64,000 nt of DNA from positions 806,001 to 870,000 of the forward strand of contig NZ_JARULD010000001.1 in NCBI RefSeq assembly GCF_029688735.1. Direction: 5' to 3'. Positions 16,567 through 26,179 of this stretch are shown here, in pieces. The notes under the pieces are model-generated. The model saw only the letters and a list, made by a program, of their open reading frames with translations. It was not told the origin of the DNA and searched no databases. Numbering within the stretch: the stretch's first letter is position 1; each line of letters starts with the position of its first letter. The stretch comes from Qipengyuania flavescens (GTDB lineage: Bacteria > Pseudomonadota > Alphaproteobacteria > Sphingomonadales > Sphingomonadaceae). The position numbers were made by a program, and so were the translations under genes.

Positions 16567-17475
16567 ATGGCGAATTACAGCTTGAGCGATTTCGACGCCG
16601 TCCTCGCGATCGGTCGCAAGGGTTCGTTTCGAGCAGCAGCGGTTGATCTGGGGATGTCGACAAGTGCCTTGAGCAACGCAATTGCCAAGCTGGAAGGCCA
16701 GGTGGGCGTTCGCTTGTTCAATCGTACGACCCGCAGCGTTGCTCTGACAGAAGCAGGCCGACGCTTTGTAGATCAGGTCACGCCAGCCTTAAGAGACGTC
16801 CATCAAGCGCTCGACACCGTCCGATCACAACAAGATACGCCTTCCGGGACTTTGCGTATCAATACATTCCCTACTGCCGCACGCGAGATCATGGGGCCAC
16901 TCGTTCTGGAGTTTCTGAGGCGGTTTCCCGACGTCCGCATCGATCTCGTCACCGAAGGCAATCTTACAGACATCGTCGCCGACGGTTTCGACTTCGGTGT
17001 GAGAAGCTTGGACCTGGTCCCGTCCGACATGATTGCCATTCCGGTCACTCCAGCCAGACGGTACGTCGTCGTGGCGTCCCCAGCATATTTGGCTGATCAA
17101 GAACGCCCGCGAGTGCCAGCAGATCTGCTCTCTCACCCGTGTATCCGCGTACGCCTTCCGAATGGAGCAATTTACCGCTGGCATTTTGAGTCCCAAGGCC
17201 AACCTGAGCAAATCGATGTCCGCGGTCCTATCGTCCTCGATGAGGCAAGCGTAGCCCGCATGGCCGTCCTTGAGAACGTCGGCTTCGGCTTCTTCATGGA
17301 ATCTGATGTCCGGCCCGACATCGACGCGGGGAGAATGGTGCAAGTTTTGGAGAAATGGACGCCCGCTCTAGCTCCCCTGTGCCTTTATTATCCCAGCCGC
17401 CGGAATCCACCGGCGGCGCTCAAGGTTTTTGTCGATCTAGCGCGCGAGCTCTCATGCGCGGCAAAGGAGCCTTAA
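16567..17475 (+). CDS. LysR-family transcriptional regulator
   Basis: A 302-residue regulator with an N-terminal winged helix-turn-helix ([20 protein letters not shown] at about 20-39, then [19 protein letters not shown]) and a two-lobed ligand-binding domain from about 90 ([22 protein letters not shown]). It is divergent from the SnoaL/SDR operon with 123 bp between starts, the classic arrangement for local control. The ligand is unknown. The 171 bp downstream of it hold nothing that I recognise. Confidence 0.92.
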   Translation: MANYSLSDFDAVLAIGRKGSFRAAAVDLGMSTSALSNAIAKLEGQVGVRLFNRTTRSVALTEAGRRFVDQVTPALRDVHQALDTVRSQQDTPSGTLRINTFPTAAREIMGPLVLEFLRRFPDVRIDLVTEGNLTDIVADGFDFGVRSLDLVPSDMIAIPVTPARRYVVVASPAYLADQERPRVPADLLSHPCIRVRLPNGAIYRWHFESQGQPEQIDVRGPIVLDEASVARMAVLENVGFGFFMESDVRPDIDAGRMVQVLEKWTPALAPLCLYYPSRRNPPAALKVFVDLARELSCAAKEP

Positions 17476-17646
17476 AAGCAAGAAGCCTAATTGATGGAAT
17501 GCTTTGGAGCCGTTTGCAGACAGTCTGCTATTGGTCGTCAAATAAAGAAAGCCGTCGAACAAGTAGCGACCCGCCATCTGAATTATTTCTTGGAATCGGC
17601 AAATGTAAACCTTCCCTTTCTCGAGCTTGAGCCTTGCGGCTGAAGG

Positions 17647-19485
17647 TCAGGATATTTTAAGGACAAGAGGCGAGCCTTCATCCGAGTACAGCGCATGGAC
17701 CGCCTCTGCACGCTGGGAGAGAACCGCGCCTTGGTTGATGTAGCCTTTGTCGGTGATCTCGCCGGCATCGAGCGAGGGCGGCTCCGTCAAGAGCACCATG
17801 CTTTTGACTGTCCGCGAATGGCCGCCGGACTGTGCGTTGAAGGCCGCAAGTCTCGCGGCGATGGCGTTTGCGAGAAGCGAGAGACCGGCAGGGCCGCTTT
17901 CGGTCACGTATTTCTGGGCAGCTGCAGGGTTGGGCCAGACTAACAAGCCGATATGCTCCCGGTCCTGACCGGCAATTACGCAATCATGCATGAGCGGACT
18001 GCATGCAGTCACCAGTTCCGGCCTGAGCGTGCCGACCGAAACCCATGTCCCGGTCGAAAGCTTGAAATCTTCGGTCACACGGCCGTCGAAAACCAGTCCG
18101 CGATCGGGATCACCCTCGTCGAGGAAGCCGGCCGCATCTCCCAAACGGTAGAAACCCTCCTCATCGAACGCTTGCGCATTCTTCTCTGCGTCGTCCTTGT
18201 AGCCCGGCGTGACCGAGGCGCCCTTTACTCGCACCTCCATCTTCTCGCCATTCGGAACGAGCTTCAGCGTGATACCGGGCATCGGTAGGCCGATCAGGCC
18301 CACGCGATCTACTTCCCAATGCACCATGGTGATGCCTTGCGTTTCCGTCGCGCCGTACATCGTCGTGATCGGGATCCGCTTGCCGGTTTCTGCAATGGCG
18401 AGTGCCTGCAGCCGGTCGTAGAGGTCGTCCGACAGAGTAGCCCCGCCGTAACCGAGCGATATGACATCCTTGAAGAAGGAGCCCCGCAATTTTTCGTCCT
18501 GTTCCATGGCATCGGCGAGCATGGCGAAAGCCACAGGCGCAGAGCCAAAGACGGTTGGCGAGATCTCGTAGAGGTTCTTGATCGTCGTCTCGAACATGCC
18601 CGGAACCGGCTTGCCCTCGTCGAGATACATGGTTCCCCCCGACCACATGCAGCCGTTGAAGAAGATGTTGCCGCCGCTGATGTGGCTCCATGGCATCCAT
18701 TCCAGCGTGACGGGGGGATCGCGCTCGTCGCGGCTCTCTTCCGCGAGACCTTCCTGCCCTGCGATCACCGTCGTCATCATGCCGTGCGTTTGCGGCACGC
18801 ACTTTGGCATTCCGGTAGAGCCCGAGGTGAACAGATATTTGCCGACTGTATCGGCGCCGATCGCCGCGACACGTCGATCGACTTGCGAGGTTGGCTCGAG
18901 GCGGCAAAGTTCGGTGAAATCGACTGTCCCTTCAGGTCTGCCGTCGCAGGTCACCACCACAAGATCGGGCGCTGCTTCCCGAAGCCGAGCCAGAGCAGCG
19001 GAGTGCAATTCGCCCTCCTTGGCGAACACTGCCTTGGCACCGACATTGCGGAAGCAATGAAGAAGTTTTTCGTGGTCCTGCGACATCAGCGAATAAGCCG
19101 CGCTGACCGGAGCGATAGGGACGCCTGCGGTATAACAACCGAGCATCAGCAGTCCGTGTTCGAGTGAGTTGCCCGAAATGACCATGACCGGATCATCGGT
19201 CCCGAAACCGTGATCGATAAGCCACTGGGCAATAGAGTCTGCGGAGGTTCTCGCCTCGGCCCAAGTGACACCGGTCCATGGTCCATGACCCGGCTGGCGT
19301 TGAAGGAGGAACGATCGGTCGGGATGCGCCTCGCTCCGTTCTCGGAAGATCGCTGCGAGGTTGTCAGGAACGTTCGCTGGATAGTGGCGGGACCAGATCA
19401 GGATCGATCCGTCATCGCGGCGCTCCACATCGGTTGCAGGTCGCTTCTGAGGAAGCGGGCTGAAGGGCGGCTTGGTTTCAGTCAT
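17647..19485 (-). CDS. AMP-binding acyl-CoA synthetase, feruloyl-CoA synthetase-like
   Basis: An adenylate-forming ligase of 612 aa that activates a carboxylate with ATP and CoA. The P-loop-like motif TSGSTGMPKCVPQTH, the A5 block TMYGATETQG, and the YRLGDAAGF and VFDGRVTEDFKLSTG blocks are present. Alignment memory favours the feruloyl-CoA synthetase subgroup, which also accepts other aryl or alkyl acids. ATG 19485 follows GGGAG by 7 nt; a TTG at 19515 is less likely. It lies 55 bp downstream of the TonB receptor on the same strand and is probably its operon partner under the TetR operator at 22096. Confidence 0.88.
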   Translation of the reverse strand: MTETKPPFSPLPQKRPATDVERRDDGSILIWSRHYPANVPDNLAAIFRERSEAHPDRSFLLQRQPGHGPWTGVTWAEARTSADSIAQWLIDHGFGTDDPVMVISGNSLEHGLLMLGCYTAGVPIAPVSAAYSLMSQDHEKLLHCFRNVGAKAVFAKEGELHSAALARLREAAPDLVVVTCDGRPEGTVDFTELCRLEPTSQVDRRVAAIGADTVGKYLFTSGSTGMPKCVPQTHGMMTTVIAGQEGLAEESRDERDPPVTLEWMPWSHISGGNIFFNGCMWSGGTMYLDEGKPVPGMFETTIKNLYEISPTVFGSAPVAFAMLADAMEQDEKLRGSFFKDVISLGYGGATLSDDLYDRLQALAIAETGKRIPITTMYGATETQGITMVHWEVDRVGLIGLPMPGITLKLVPNGEKMEVRVKGASVTPGYKDDAEKNAQAFDEEGFYRLGDAAGFLDEGDPDRGLVFDGRVTEDFKLSTGTWVSVGTLRPELVTACSPLMHDCVIAGQDREHIGLLVWPNPAAAQKYVTESGPAGLSLLANAIAARLAAFNAQSGGHSRTVKSMVLLTEPPSLDAGEITDKGYINQGAVLSQRAEAVHALYSDEGSPLVLKIS

Positions 19486-19540
19486 GAAGTCGCTCCCGGC
19501 ACCGCGGATGAGCAATTACGGTGCCGGAAACCATTCCTTT

Positions 19541-22045
19541 TCAGAAGCGGAAGCGAACTGTCGCGCCGTAACTCGCGCTGCGGCCCGGGAAACGGACCGC
19601 GGTGTTCGCGTTCGTGGCGGCCGAAGCCCAGTAATAGGTGTCGGTGACATTGCGCCCCCACAGCGAAGCTTCCCACGCACCGTCCAGGTCATAGACCGCC
19701 AGACTTGCATTCAGGATGCCATAGCTATCGATTGCGAGGGGCGCGAAATCCTCGATCGAACTGGATGTCGATGACTGATAGCGCCCGTTGGCGATTGCCC
19801 TCAGGCCAAGCCCTGCCGTGATCGGCGTATCGTAGGTGATCGTCGCCGCGCCCGAGAATTCCGGACTGTAAGGGAATTCGAAGCCATCGTAATCGAGCGG
19901 TTGGCCCGCGGCGTTGATACCCTGGTAGCCAACGATTTCCGTCTGCAGCCAAGTGCCAGCCAATGCGAAGGTCAGTTCGTCGGTTGCGAACCAGGTCAGG
20001 TCGCCATCGATCCCGTAGGCGCGCGATTCCGGGATGTTGTCGAGACGCAAGAGCGTAGTGTAGATCGGGTCGGCGAAATACACCGCGAGCTGCTTGTCGA
20101 CATAATCATAATAGAAGCCGGCTAGGTTCAGGTTGAATGAGTTGTTGGCCAGCGCCAGCTTCGTGCCGACTTCGTAGGCGGTCAGCTGCTCCTGCCGCGC
20201 AGGACGGTTCTGCGTCGCGATATTTGCCGCATTGACCGGAGTCGACCCCGATTTGAAGCCGCGTGAGACCGACGCATAAAGCAGCGTGTCGTCATTCGGC
20301 TCCCATGTCAGGGCGCCGCGCCAGGCAACATTGTCTTCATCGAGCTTCGACGTAACGGGCCCGAATGAAAGCGTGTCGACATCAAAGGTATTGCACTCGT
20401 TCTCCGAGATAGGCGGAACGATTGCGCCATAGTTCACGAAGAAGAAGAAGCGGTTGAACAGGTTTACGTTGGGCAGCATCGAGCCATTGAGATCGCGCGA
20501 GCAGCCCTCGTAATCCTGCGTGTCCTTGGTGTAGCGAACGCCGGTTGTCAGCGTGAGCGCGGGCGACAACTCCCAATCGGCGCTGGCAAAGACACTCATG
20601 GTCTCGACATCGAATTCCGCTTCGTCCCGATAGGTGCGGAACGAGGTGAGGACGTCGTTGATCGAGTAAGGCGCATAGCCTTGCGCGGCGAAAAACTGGT
20701 AGATGCTGGCACCGCCGAGGGCGTCCTGCGGCGCGAGGATCAGAGCCCGGATTGCGCCGACATTGGCGTTCTGGCCGAGCAATGTCTGGTTGGTATCGAT
20801 CACCTTGTCGTTGGCGTAGTAGCCGCCGACCACCCATTCGGCCGGTCCGGTCGTGCCCTGGAACCGGATTTCCTGTGATAGCGACTCGACTTCGCCCTCT
20901 GCATGCTGGCTGAGGATTTCGTAGGGCGCACCGCTCCAGTCATAGGCGGCGTCGCGCTCGACACGGTTGTAGCCGGTCAGCGAGATGAAGCTGATATCGG
21001 GCGCGAAATCGAACTGCAGCATCCCGCGTAGCCCGACGAAGTTGCTGTCTTCGGCATTGGGCCGGTCGATCCCGGCCCCCCGCCCGATGTCCTGCGCCCG
21101 CGCATCGAGCGGCTGCCAGTCGGCCGTGTCGCTGGTCCAATTGTCGGCATTCGCGGCGACATAGTCCGCAAGGCCCGGCGCATTGAACAGGCTGAAAAGC
21201 GTGCCGTTGGCCGGATCGGTGTTCGGGGTGAAACCGACTGCCTGCGCCGCCAGCGTATCCGATTTGTTAATCCAGAAATTGCCGGCCAGCTCGAACCGCA
21301 TGTCCGGCACCGGTTCGGCGGCGATGGTCAGGCGTCCGCCATAGCGTTCCACTTCGCCCTGGGTCTCGTCGCGGCTGATGCTCTTCTGCCATCCGTCCCA
21401 GCTGCGTTCGGTGCGCCACGCGGCGCGCACCGCCACGGCATCGCCCACCGGAATGTTCAAATGGCCTTCGGTGTTGAGCGTTTCTTCGGTGCCCAATTCC
21501 ACGGCAACGCTGCCGTTGAAATCGCCGAATTCGGGCTTGGCGGAGATGAAGTTCACGAGGCCGCCGGTGGTGTTGCGCCCGTAGAGGGTACCCTGCGGAC
21601 CCTTCAGAACCTCGACACGGTTGAGGTCGAAGACCGGCCCACTGTTCATGAAGGGATAGGCGAGCGCGACCTCGTCCTGATAGGTGCCGACGGTCGACGT
21701 CGCCGAAAGGTTGATGGTGTTGAAGCCGATCCCGCGCAGCGTGTAGATCGGGATGCCCTGATAGCCGCGCGACACGTTGAGACTGGGGACGACGACCTGA
21801 AGGTCTTCGGTAGAGTTGACCTGAAGGTTGTCGAGCTGTTCGCCCGAGAACGCCTGGATCGATACGCCGACGTCGGTGATCGCCTCTTCGCGGCGATTGG
21901 CCGTCACGATGATCACATTGCGATCGGCACTGGATTCGGCTGCGACGGCTTCGTCACCGGCGGATTGCGCCCATGCAGGGTTCGGCATCCCGATCGCAAA
22001 ACCCGCCACGCCACAGGCGAGAAAGCCCTTTGTCATCCTTATCAT
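19541..22045 (-). CDS. TonB-dependent outer-membrane receptor
   Basis: An 834-residue ligand-gated porin. Signal peptide: MIRMTKGFLACGVAGFAIGM to about PAWAQ. A TonB-box-like stretch (RNVIIVTANRREEAITDVGV) is followed by the plug (LRGIGFN, VEVLKGPQGTLYGRNTTGG) and the 22-strand barrel, ending in a phenylalanine (ATVRFRF) as these proteins do. GAGAGG before ATG 22045 sets the start. The neighbours suggest it imports a hydrophobic or aromatic carbon source rather than iron. Expression is probably controlled by the TetR gene next to it, whose operator lies 51 bp upstream of the start. Confidence 0.94.
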   Translation of the reverse strand: MIRMTKGFLACGVAGFAIGMPNPAWAQSAGDEAVAAESSADRNVIIVTANRREEAITDVGVSIQAFSGEQLDNLQVNSTEDLQVVVPSLNVSRGYQGIPIYTLRGIGFNTINLSATSTVGTYQDEVALAYPFMNSGPVFDLNRVEVLKGPQGTLYGRNTTGGLVNFISAKPEFGDFNGSVAVELGTEETLNTEGHLNIPVGDAVAVRAAWRTERSWDGWQKSISRDETQGEVERYGGRLTIAAEPVPDMRFELAGNFWINKSDTLAAQAVGFTPNTDPANGTLFSLFNAPGLADYVAANADNWTSDTADWQPLDARAQDIGRGAGIDRPNAEDSNFVGLRGMLQFDFAPDISFISLTGYNRVERDAAYDWSGAPYEILSQHAEGEVESLSQEIRFQGTTGPAEWVVGGYYANDKVIDTNQTLLGQNANVGAIRALILAPQDALGGASIYQFFAAQGYAPYSINDVLTSFRTYRDEAEFDVETMSVFASADWELSPALTLTTGVRYTKDTQDYEGCSRDLNGSMLPNVNLFNRFFFFVNYGAIVPPISENECNTFDVDTLSFGPVTSKLDEDNVAWRGALTWEPNDDTLLYASVSRGFKSGSTPVNAANIATQNRPARQEQLTAYEVGTKLALANNSFNLNLAGFYYDYVDKQLAVYFADPIYTTLLRLDNIPESRAYGIDGDLTWFATDELTFALAGTWLQTEIVGYQGINAAGQPLDYDGFEFPYSPEFSGAATITYDTPITAGLGLRAIANGRYQSSTSSSIEDFAPLAIDSYGILNASLAVYDLDGAWEASLWGRNVTDTYYWASAATNANTAVRFPGRSASYGATVRFRF

Positions 22046-22088
22046 CGATCCTCTCCGCTATGACCCCTCAGGGGGTCTTTATCATTGC

Positions 22089-22111
22089 TGATAACTTATC
22101 AGGACTGATAA
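22089..22111. promoter_or_regulatory. TetR operator 1: overlapping TGATAA/TTATCA palindromes
   Basis: TTATCA-GGAC-TGATAA at 22096-22111 matches two other sites in the cluster. An overlapping palindrome TGATAA-C-TTATCA is at 22089-22101. It lies between the divergent TonB receptor and TetR genes. Confidence 0.7.
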
Positions 22112-22150
22112 TATTGGCAAGCGCAATTGCCTTGCGACGGGGAAAGCCCC

Positions 22151-22804
22151 ATGACCGAGGTGATGAACCGGTCGGGATCGAACACAGCGGCGAAGCAGAT
22201 GCCGAAGGGCGCCATCCGCGACACGCTGCTCGAAGCGGCGAGCTCGCTGATGCGAGAGCAGGACACGGTGGATATCGGCATTCTCGACATCGCGGCGCGC
22301 GCGCAGGTCAATCACGGGATGATCCGTTATTATTTCGGCAGCAAGGAAGGCATGATGCTGGCCTTGCTGGACCGCGATGTCGGGGTGCGGATCAGGCAGC
22401 TGGGGGCTCTGTTCCGGCTGAATGTCACCCCGACGGAGCGGATGCGCATCCATCTTGAGGGCATTCTGGATACCTACTACCAGATCCCCTATCTCAATCG
22501 CCTGATCCAGTTGATGGTGCGCGATGCCACGCCAGAGCGTGTCCATCATATCGCCGAAGAGCTGCTCAAACCCATCGCTAACGCGCAGCAGCGCATCATC
22601 AAGGAAGGGATTGCCGCCGGCGAATTCCGCAAAGTCGATCCCAAGCTTTTCTATTTCAACACGATCGGTTCGGCAGACGGCCTCTATGCCAATCGCTTTA
22701 CGCTCTCGGCCGTGTTCGGCGGGATCGCCGCGGCCGACGACGCACTCCATGCGCGCTATAAGCGGCAGACCGTAGAGACGCTGATGGCGGGGCTTCTCAT
22801 TTAA
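22151..22804 (+). CDS. TetR-family transcriptional repressor of the catabolic cluster
   Basis: A 217-residue TetR regulator. The DNA-binding helix-turn-helix lies near residues 35-60 (VDIGILDIAARAQVNHGMIR, then YYFGSKEGMM, the family hallmark). The C-terminal half is a ligand-binding helical domain. It starts at ATG 22151; the ribosome site is weak. It is divergent from the TonB receptor and 44 bp before an acyl-CoA dehydrogenase. Three TTATCA-N4-TGATAA palindromes at 22096, 22805 and 25191 bracket exactly the genes it would control. The inducer is probably an acyl-CoA of the degraded compound (inference from family precedent). Confidence 0.88.
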   Translation: MTEVMNRSGSNTAAKQMPKGAIRDTLLEAASSLMREQDTVDIGILDIAARAQVNHGMIRYYFGSKEGMMLALLDRDVGVRIRQLGALFRLNVTPTERMRIHLEGILDTYYQIPYLNRLIQLMVRDATPERVHHIAEELLKPIANAQQRIIKEGIAAGEFRKVDPKLFYFNTIGSADGLYANRFTLSAVFGGIAAADDALHARYKRQTVETLMAGLLI

Positions 22805-22820
22805 TTATCAGACTTGATAA
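22805..22820. promoter_or_regulatory. TetR operator 2
   Basis: TTATCA-GACT-TGATAA directly after the TetR stop and 28 bp before the acyl-CoA dehydrogenase ATG. The arms extend by one more base pair on each side (22804-22821). Confidence 0.7.
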
Positions 22821-22848
22821 TTTCGCGACGGACGGCATAGGTACGCGC

Positions 22849-23943
22849 ATGGATCTCAAACTCGACGAGCAACAGGAACTGCTCAAGCAATCGCTCGACC
22901 GCTACCTCGAAAAGACGCTGCCTTTCGATGTGCGCCGCGAACAGAAGGCACAGGGGCGCTTCGTGGCTTTCTGGAAACGGCTCGAAGCCGAGCTGGGTGT
23001 GGCAGCGGCCGGAATAGCCGAGCGGTCAGGAGGCTTCGGCGGCGGCGCCGAAAGCGAGATGATAATTTCCGCCGCGCTAGGCCGCGCTCTTGCGGTTACG
23101 CCCTACATCACCTGCCAGGTCCTGTCGGCGAACCTGCTCGACGCGCTCGGAGAACATGAGTTGGCCGGACGGATCGCCGCTGGCGAGCTGCTTGTTACGA
23201 CCGCAATTGAGGAACCACAAACGCGCGGCGACGTAAGACATATCCGCCTGCGTGCCGAACGCGATGGAACGACGTGGCGGCTGACCGGGACCAAGCTGGT
23301 CGTCGACTTCGCCGCAGAGGCCGACCTCGTCCTTCTGCCTGCAAGAGTGGACGGCGAAGAGTTCGCGCTGTTCGTGGTCGATCCAGCGATTCTCGGCAAC
23401 GCGCTCAAGCCCTTCGCTCTGATCGACGACACGCCCTCTGCAGACATTGTCTGCCAAAGCTTCGAACTGGCTGAAGACGCGTGTCTGGCGACTGGCGATG
23501 CGGTCCTGCGGGCGCTGAAGGCGGCGGTGGCCCGTGCGCTCGCCGCCATCTGCGCCGAAGCCTCGGGCATTGCCTCGGTAATGGTCGGCGACACGGTGCA
23601 GTATACCAAGGAACGCGAACAGTTCGGCGTGCCCATCTCGTCCTTTCAGGCGCTGCAGCACCGCATGGTCGATATGTGGTCGAAGGCGCAGGAGATCGAG
23701 GCGGCTTCGCTGCTTGCCGCGCTCAAGGTCGACGATCCGGCCGCGATTTCGGCGGCCAAGGCGACTGTGGGCGATGCCCTGCGCCTGATCGGTCAGGAGG
23801 CGGTTCAGCTGCACGGGGCGATGGGGCTGACCGAAGAACTGCGCGTGGGCCATTATTTCAAACGCGCGACGGTAATCGAAAACCGGCTCGGCACGGCGGC
23901 GGACCACGTCGAGCGATACCGCAAGCTGCGGCAGGCGGGCTAA
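22849..23943 (+). CDS. Acyl-CoA dehydrogenase, 364-residue chain
   Basis: An acyl-CoA dehydrogenase chain with an N-terminal helical domain (MDLKLDEQQELLKQSLDRYL), a beta domain in which the usual SEPNxGSD motif is replaced (TAIEEPQTRGDV), and a C-terminal domain with YTKEREQFGVPISSFQALQH and LHGAMGLTEELRVGHYFK. Chains of this shorter type typically pair with a canonical partner in heteromeric enzymes for steroid side chains or other bulky acyl-CoAs. The canonical gene is encoded convergently next door, with stops overlapping by 3 bp. Operator 2 lies just upstream. Confidence 0.87.
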   Translation: MDLKLDEQQELLKQSLDRYLEKTLPFDVRREQKAQGRFVAFWKRLEAELGVAAAGIAERSGGFGGGAESEMIISAALGRALAVTPYITCQVLSANLLDALGEHELAGRIAAGELLVTTAIEEPQTRGDVRHIRLRAERDGTTWRLTGTKLVVDFAAEADLVLLPARVDGEEFALFVVDPAILGNALKPFALIDDTPSADIVCQSFELAEDACLATGDAVLRALKAAVARALAAICAEASGIASVMVGDTVQYTKEREQFGVPISSFQALQHRMVDMWSKAQEIEAASLLAALKVDDPAAISAAKATVGDALRLIGQEAVQLHGAMGLTEELRVGHYFKRATVIENRLGTAADHVERYRKLRQAG

Positions 23944-25169
23944 AGCCCCAGCACCGCCTTGGCGAGGATGTTGCGCTGGACCTCGTTGGAGCCGGCGTAA
24001 ATCGAGCCGGCCCTTTCGTTGAGGTAGCGCAGCGGCGCGATCGCCTGCCAGTTTTCGCCCGATACATAGCCGTCTTCGGGCGGCTCATAGCCGGGTATCG
24101 CCGCCCCCGGCCGCGTGGGATGGGGCTGGAACACGGTGCCGCTCGCCCCTGCTGCCTCGAAAGCCAGTTCTGTCAGATGCTGTGCCAGTTCGGTGCCCAT
24201 GATCTTCATCAGTGAGGACATCGGGCCCACGCTCTCGCCGCGTCCGGCCGACGAAAGCAGCTTCAATTCCAGTACTTCGAGAACGTCGATGCGGATCATC
24301 GCGCGAGCAAGGCGCTGGGCGAAGTCGCCGCGTTCCAGCAGGCTTTGCCCGCCTGCCTCCTGCGACCTTGCATGGGCTTCGATTTCCTTCGCCCTGATCT
24401 TGAGCCCAGCCGAATAGGCAGAGCCTCCGCGTTCGAACTCGAGCAGATATTTCGCCACGCTCCAGCCATGGTCGACCTCGCCGATCACGTTTGATTTCGA
24501 TACGCGGACATCGTCGAAAAATACCTGGTTCTGCACCGTCTCGCCCGACAGCATGGTGAGCGGCCGTACCGTGACGCCGTCCTGATCCATCGGGACAAGG
24601 ATGAAGGTGATGCCCTGCTGCTTGCGCCCCTCGCTGCTGGTACGCACGAGGCAGAAGATCCAGTTGGCTTCCTGCGCGTGCGTGGTCCAGATTTTCGAGC
24701 CGTTGAGGATGAAGTCGTCGCCTTCCGGGACTGCGCTCATCTGGAGTGCGGCGAGGTCCGATCCCGCGTTGGGTTCGGAGTAGCCCTGGCAAAAGAAAAC
24801 CTCGCCGGTCAGGATCCGGGGGAGAAAATAGTCTTTCTGCTCCGGCGTGCCGAACGCCGCGATGACATGGGCGACCATGTGAATGCCCATCGGCGAAAGC
24901 GACGGCGCGTCGGCCTTAGCCTTCTCATTCGCATAGAGATAATGCTGCGCGACGCTCCAGTCCTTGCCGCCATGTTCGAGGGGCCAATGCGGTGCTGCGA
25001 GGCCGGCTGCATGCAGCTTTTCTTGCCAAGCCATCGATGCTTCATGGTCGGGATAGACGCTGGTCGCATTGCGACCTGCGTCGCGGATATCGTCGGTCAA
25101 CTCGCGCTCGAGCAAAGCCGCGATTTCGGAGGCGAAGGCGGTGTCTTGCGGGGACCAGTCGAGATTCAT
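23940..25169 (-). CDS. Acyl-CoA dehydrogenase, canonical 409-residue chain
   Basis: All three domains are present. The pocket motif is CQGYSEPNAGSDLAALQ, the beta-domain motif NGSKIWTTHAQEANW, and near the C terminus SIYAGSNEVQRNILAKAVLG with the glutamate where catalytic bases are often found. It converges on the 364-residue chain (stop codons overlap), so the two genes are expressed from opposite promoters that both carry a TetR operator. I infer a heteromeric dehydrogenase acting on the same substrate as the ligase in the cluster. Confidence 0.9.
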   Translation of the reverse strand: MNLDWSPQDTAFASEIAALLERELTDDIRDAGRNATSVYPDHEASMAWQEKLHAAGLAAPHWPLEHGGKDWSVAQHYLYANEKAKADAPSLSPMGIHMVAHVIAAFGTPEQKDYFLPRILTGEVFFCQGYSEPNAGSDLAALQMSAVPEGDDFILNGSKIWTTHAQEANWIFCLVRTSSEGRKQQGITFILVPMDQDGVTVRPLTMLSGETVQNQVFFDDVRVSKSNVIGEVDHGWSVAKYLLEFERGGSAYSAGLKIRAKEIEAHARSQEAGGQSLLERGDFAQRLARAMIRIDVLEVLELKLLSSAGRGESVGPMSSLMKIMGTELAQHLTELAFEAAGASGTVFQPHPTRPGAAIPGYEPPEDGYVSGENWQAIAPLRYLNERAGSIYAGSNEVQRNILAKAVLGL

Positions 25170-25190
25170 GGGATATCCGTTTGCCGAAAA

Positions 25191-25206
25191 TTATCAGGCC
25201 TGATAA
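25191..25206. promoter_or_regulatory. TetR operator 3, perfect 16-bp palindrome
   Basis: TTATCAGGCCTGATAA is fully self-complementary. It lies 22 bp upstream of the - strand dehydrogenase start and 55 bp before the + strand MpaB-family gene, so one site can serve both directions. Confidence 0.75.
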
Positions 25207-25260
25207 CAGGGTTTGCGCGCGGGTCAATTGCGCGAGAGGGAAGTTTGGAACGGGGAAGTC

Positions 25261-26154
25261 ATGAACGAACACGCATCGATCACCAAGTCGGTAGACAAGA
25301 CTTACCAGAAGAGCACGACACCAACGAAATTCGATTTTACAAAGCCGGCTGGCGAGCCCGCCTTCCACGCGCCGGACTCAGTCCATTGGCGAATATTCAA
25401 GAACAGCATCGCCATGGCGATAGGTGGCGTTGCCGCCGTGCTGCTCGAATTCGCCGATGCCCGCATCCGCTCGGGTGTGTGGGATCATTCGGTTTATCCT
25501 GTCGATCCGATCGGTCGGTCACAGCGCACTGGCATGGCCGCGATGCTAGGCGTGTATGGCCCGCAGAGCATGGCGCGCAAAGTGATCGCCGGGGTTGGCC
25601 GGATGCACGCCAAGGTCTCGGGCGAGACTCCGAGCGGCGAGGCCTACACTGCGCTCGATCCGGAACTGCTCGACTGGGTTTCGGCGACCGCGCAATACGG
25701 TTTCCTCACCGCCTACGATCGGTTCGTATCTTCGCTGAGCGCGGATAAAAAGCATGCGTATTGGACCGGGGGCGACGAGGTGGCCAAGCTTTATGGCGTG
25801 ACCGAAATCCCCCATTCCGAGGCCCAGTTTCTCGCCATGATGATGCGGCTGGTACCTCGCTTTGAACCGCACCAGATCAACAGCGATTTCCTCGAGATCG
25901 TGTCTTCGGGCAAGGCGCGTCCCGAAATTCCCAAATTCATCCACAAGGCCCTGGCCCGCGCTGCGGTGGACATCCTCCCGCCGATCGTGCGCGAGAAGCT
26001 TTGCCTCGGAAAGGAATGGGACCTTTCTTGGCCAGAACGGCAACTCGTGCGCTTCGTCGGGCGGCAGGCAGACAAGAAGGTCGAACCGGAACATCCCGCT
26101 TATCAGGCAGCGCTTCGGCTCGGCCTTCCGGGCGATACCGCCTGGCGTCGCTGA
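25261..26154 (+). CDS. Oxygenase MpaB family protein (DUF2236)
   Basis: A 297-residue member of the family named after the mycophenolic-acid oxygenase MpaB and latex-clearing-like heme proteins. Seen: RSGVWDHSVYPVDPIGRSQR-type N-terminal block, the conserved FLTAYDRF histidine-rich region (YGFLTAYDRF), and WDLSWPERQLVRF near the C terminus. MpaB-type enzymes are putative oxidative cleavage enzymes acting on isoprenoid or hydrophobic chains. ATG 25261 follows GGGGAAG. It begins a + strand run with two GST genes after operator 3. Biochemical role in this cluster is not known. Confidence 0.82.
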   Translation: MNEHASITKSVDKTYQKSTTPTKFDFTKPAGEPAFHAPDSVHWRIFKNSIAMAIGGVAAVLLEFADARIRSGVWDHSVYPVDPIGRSQRTGMAAMLGVYGPQSMARKVIAGVGRMHAKVSGETPSGEAYTALDPELLDWVSATAQYGFLTAYDRFVSSLSADKKHAYWTGGDEVAKLYGVTEIPHSEAQFLAMMMRLVPRFEPHQINSDFLEIVSSGKARPEIPKFIHKALARAAVDILPPIVREKLCLGKEWDLSWPERQLVRFVGRQADKKVEPEHPAYQAALRLGLPGDTAWRR

Positions 26155-26179
26155 CAAGACCTCCGAACCGGAATACGCC

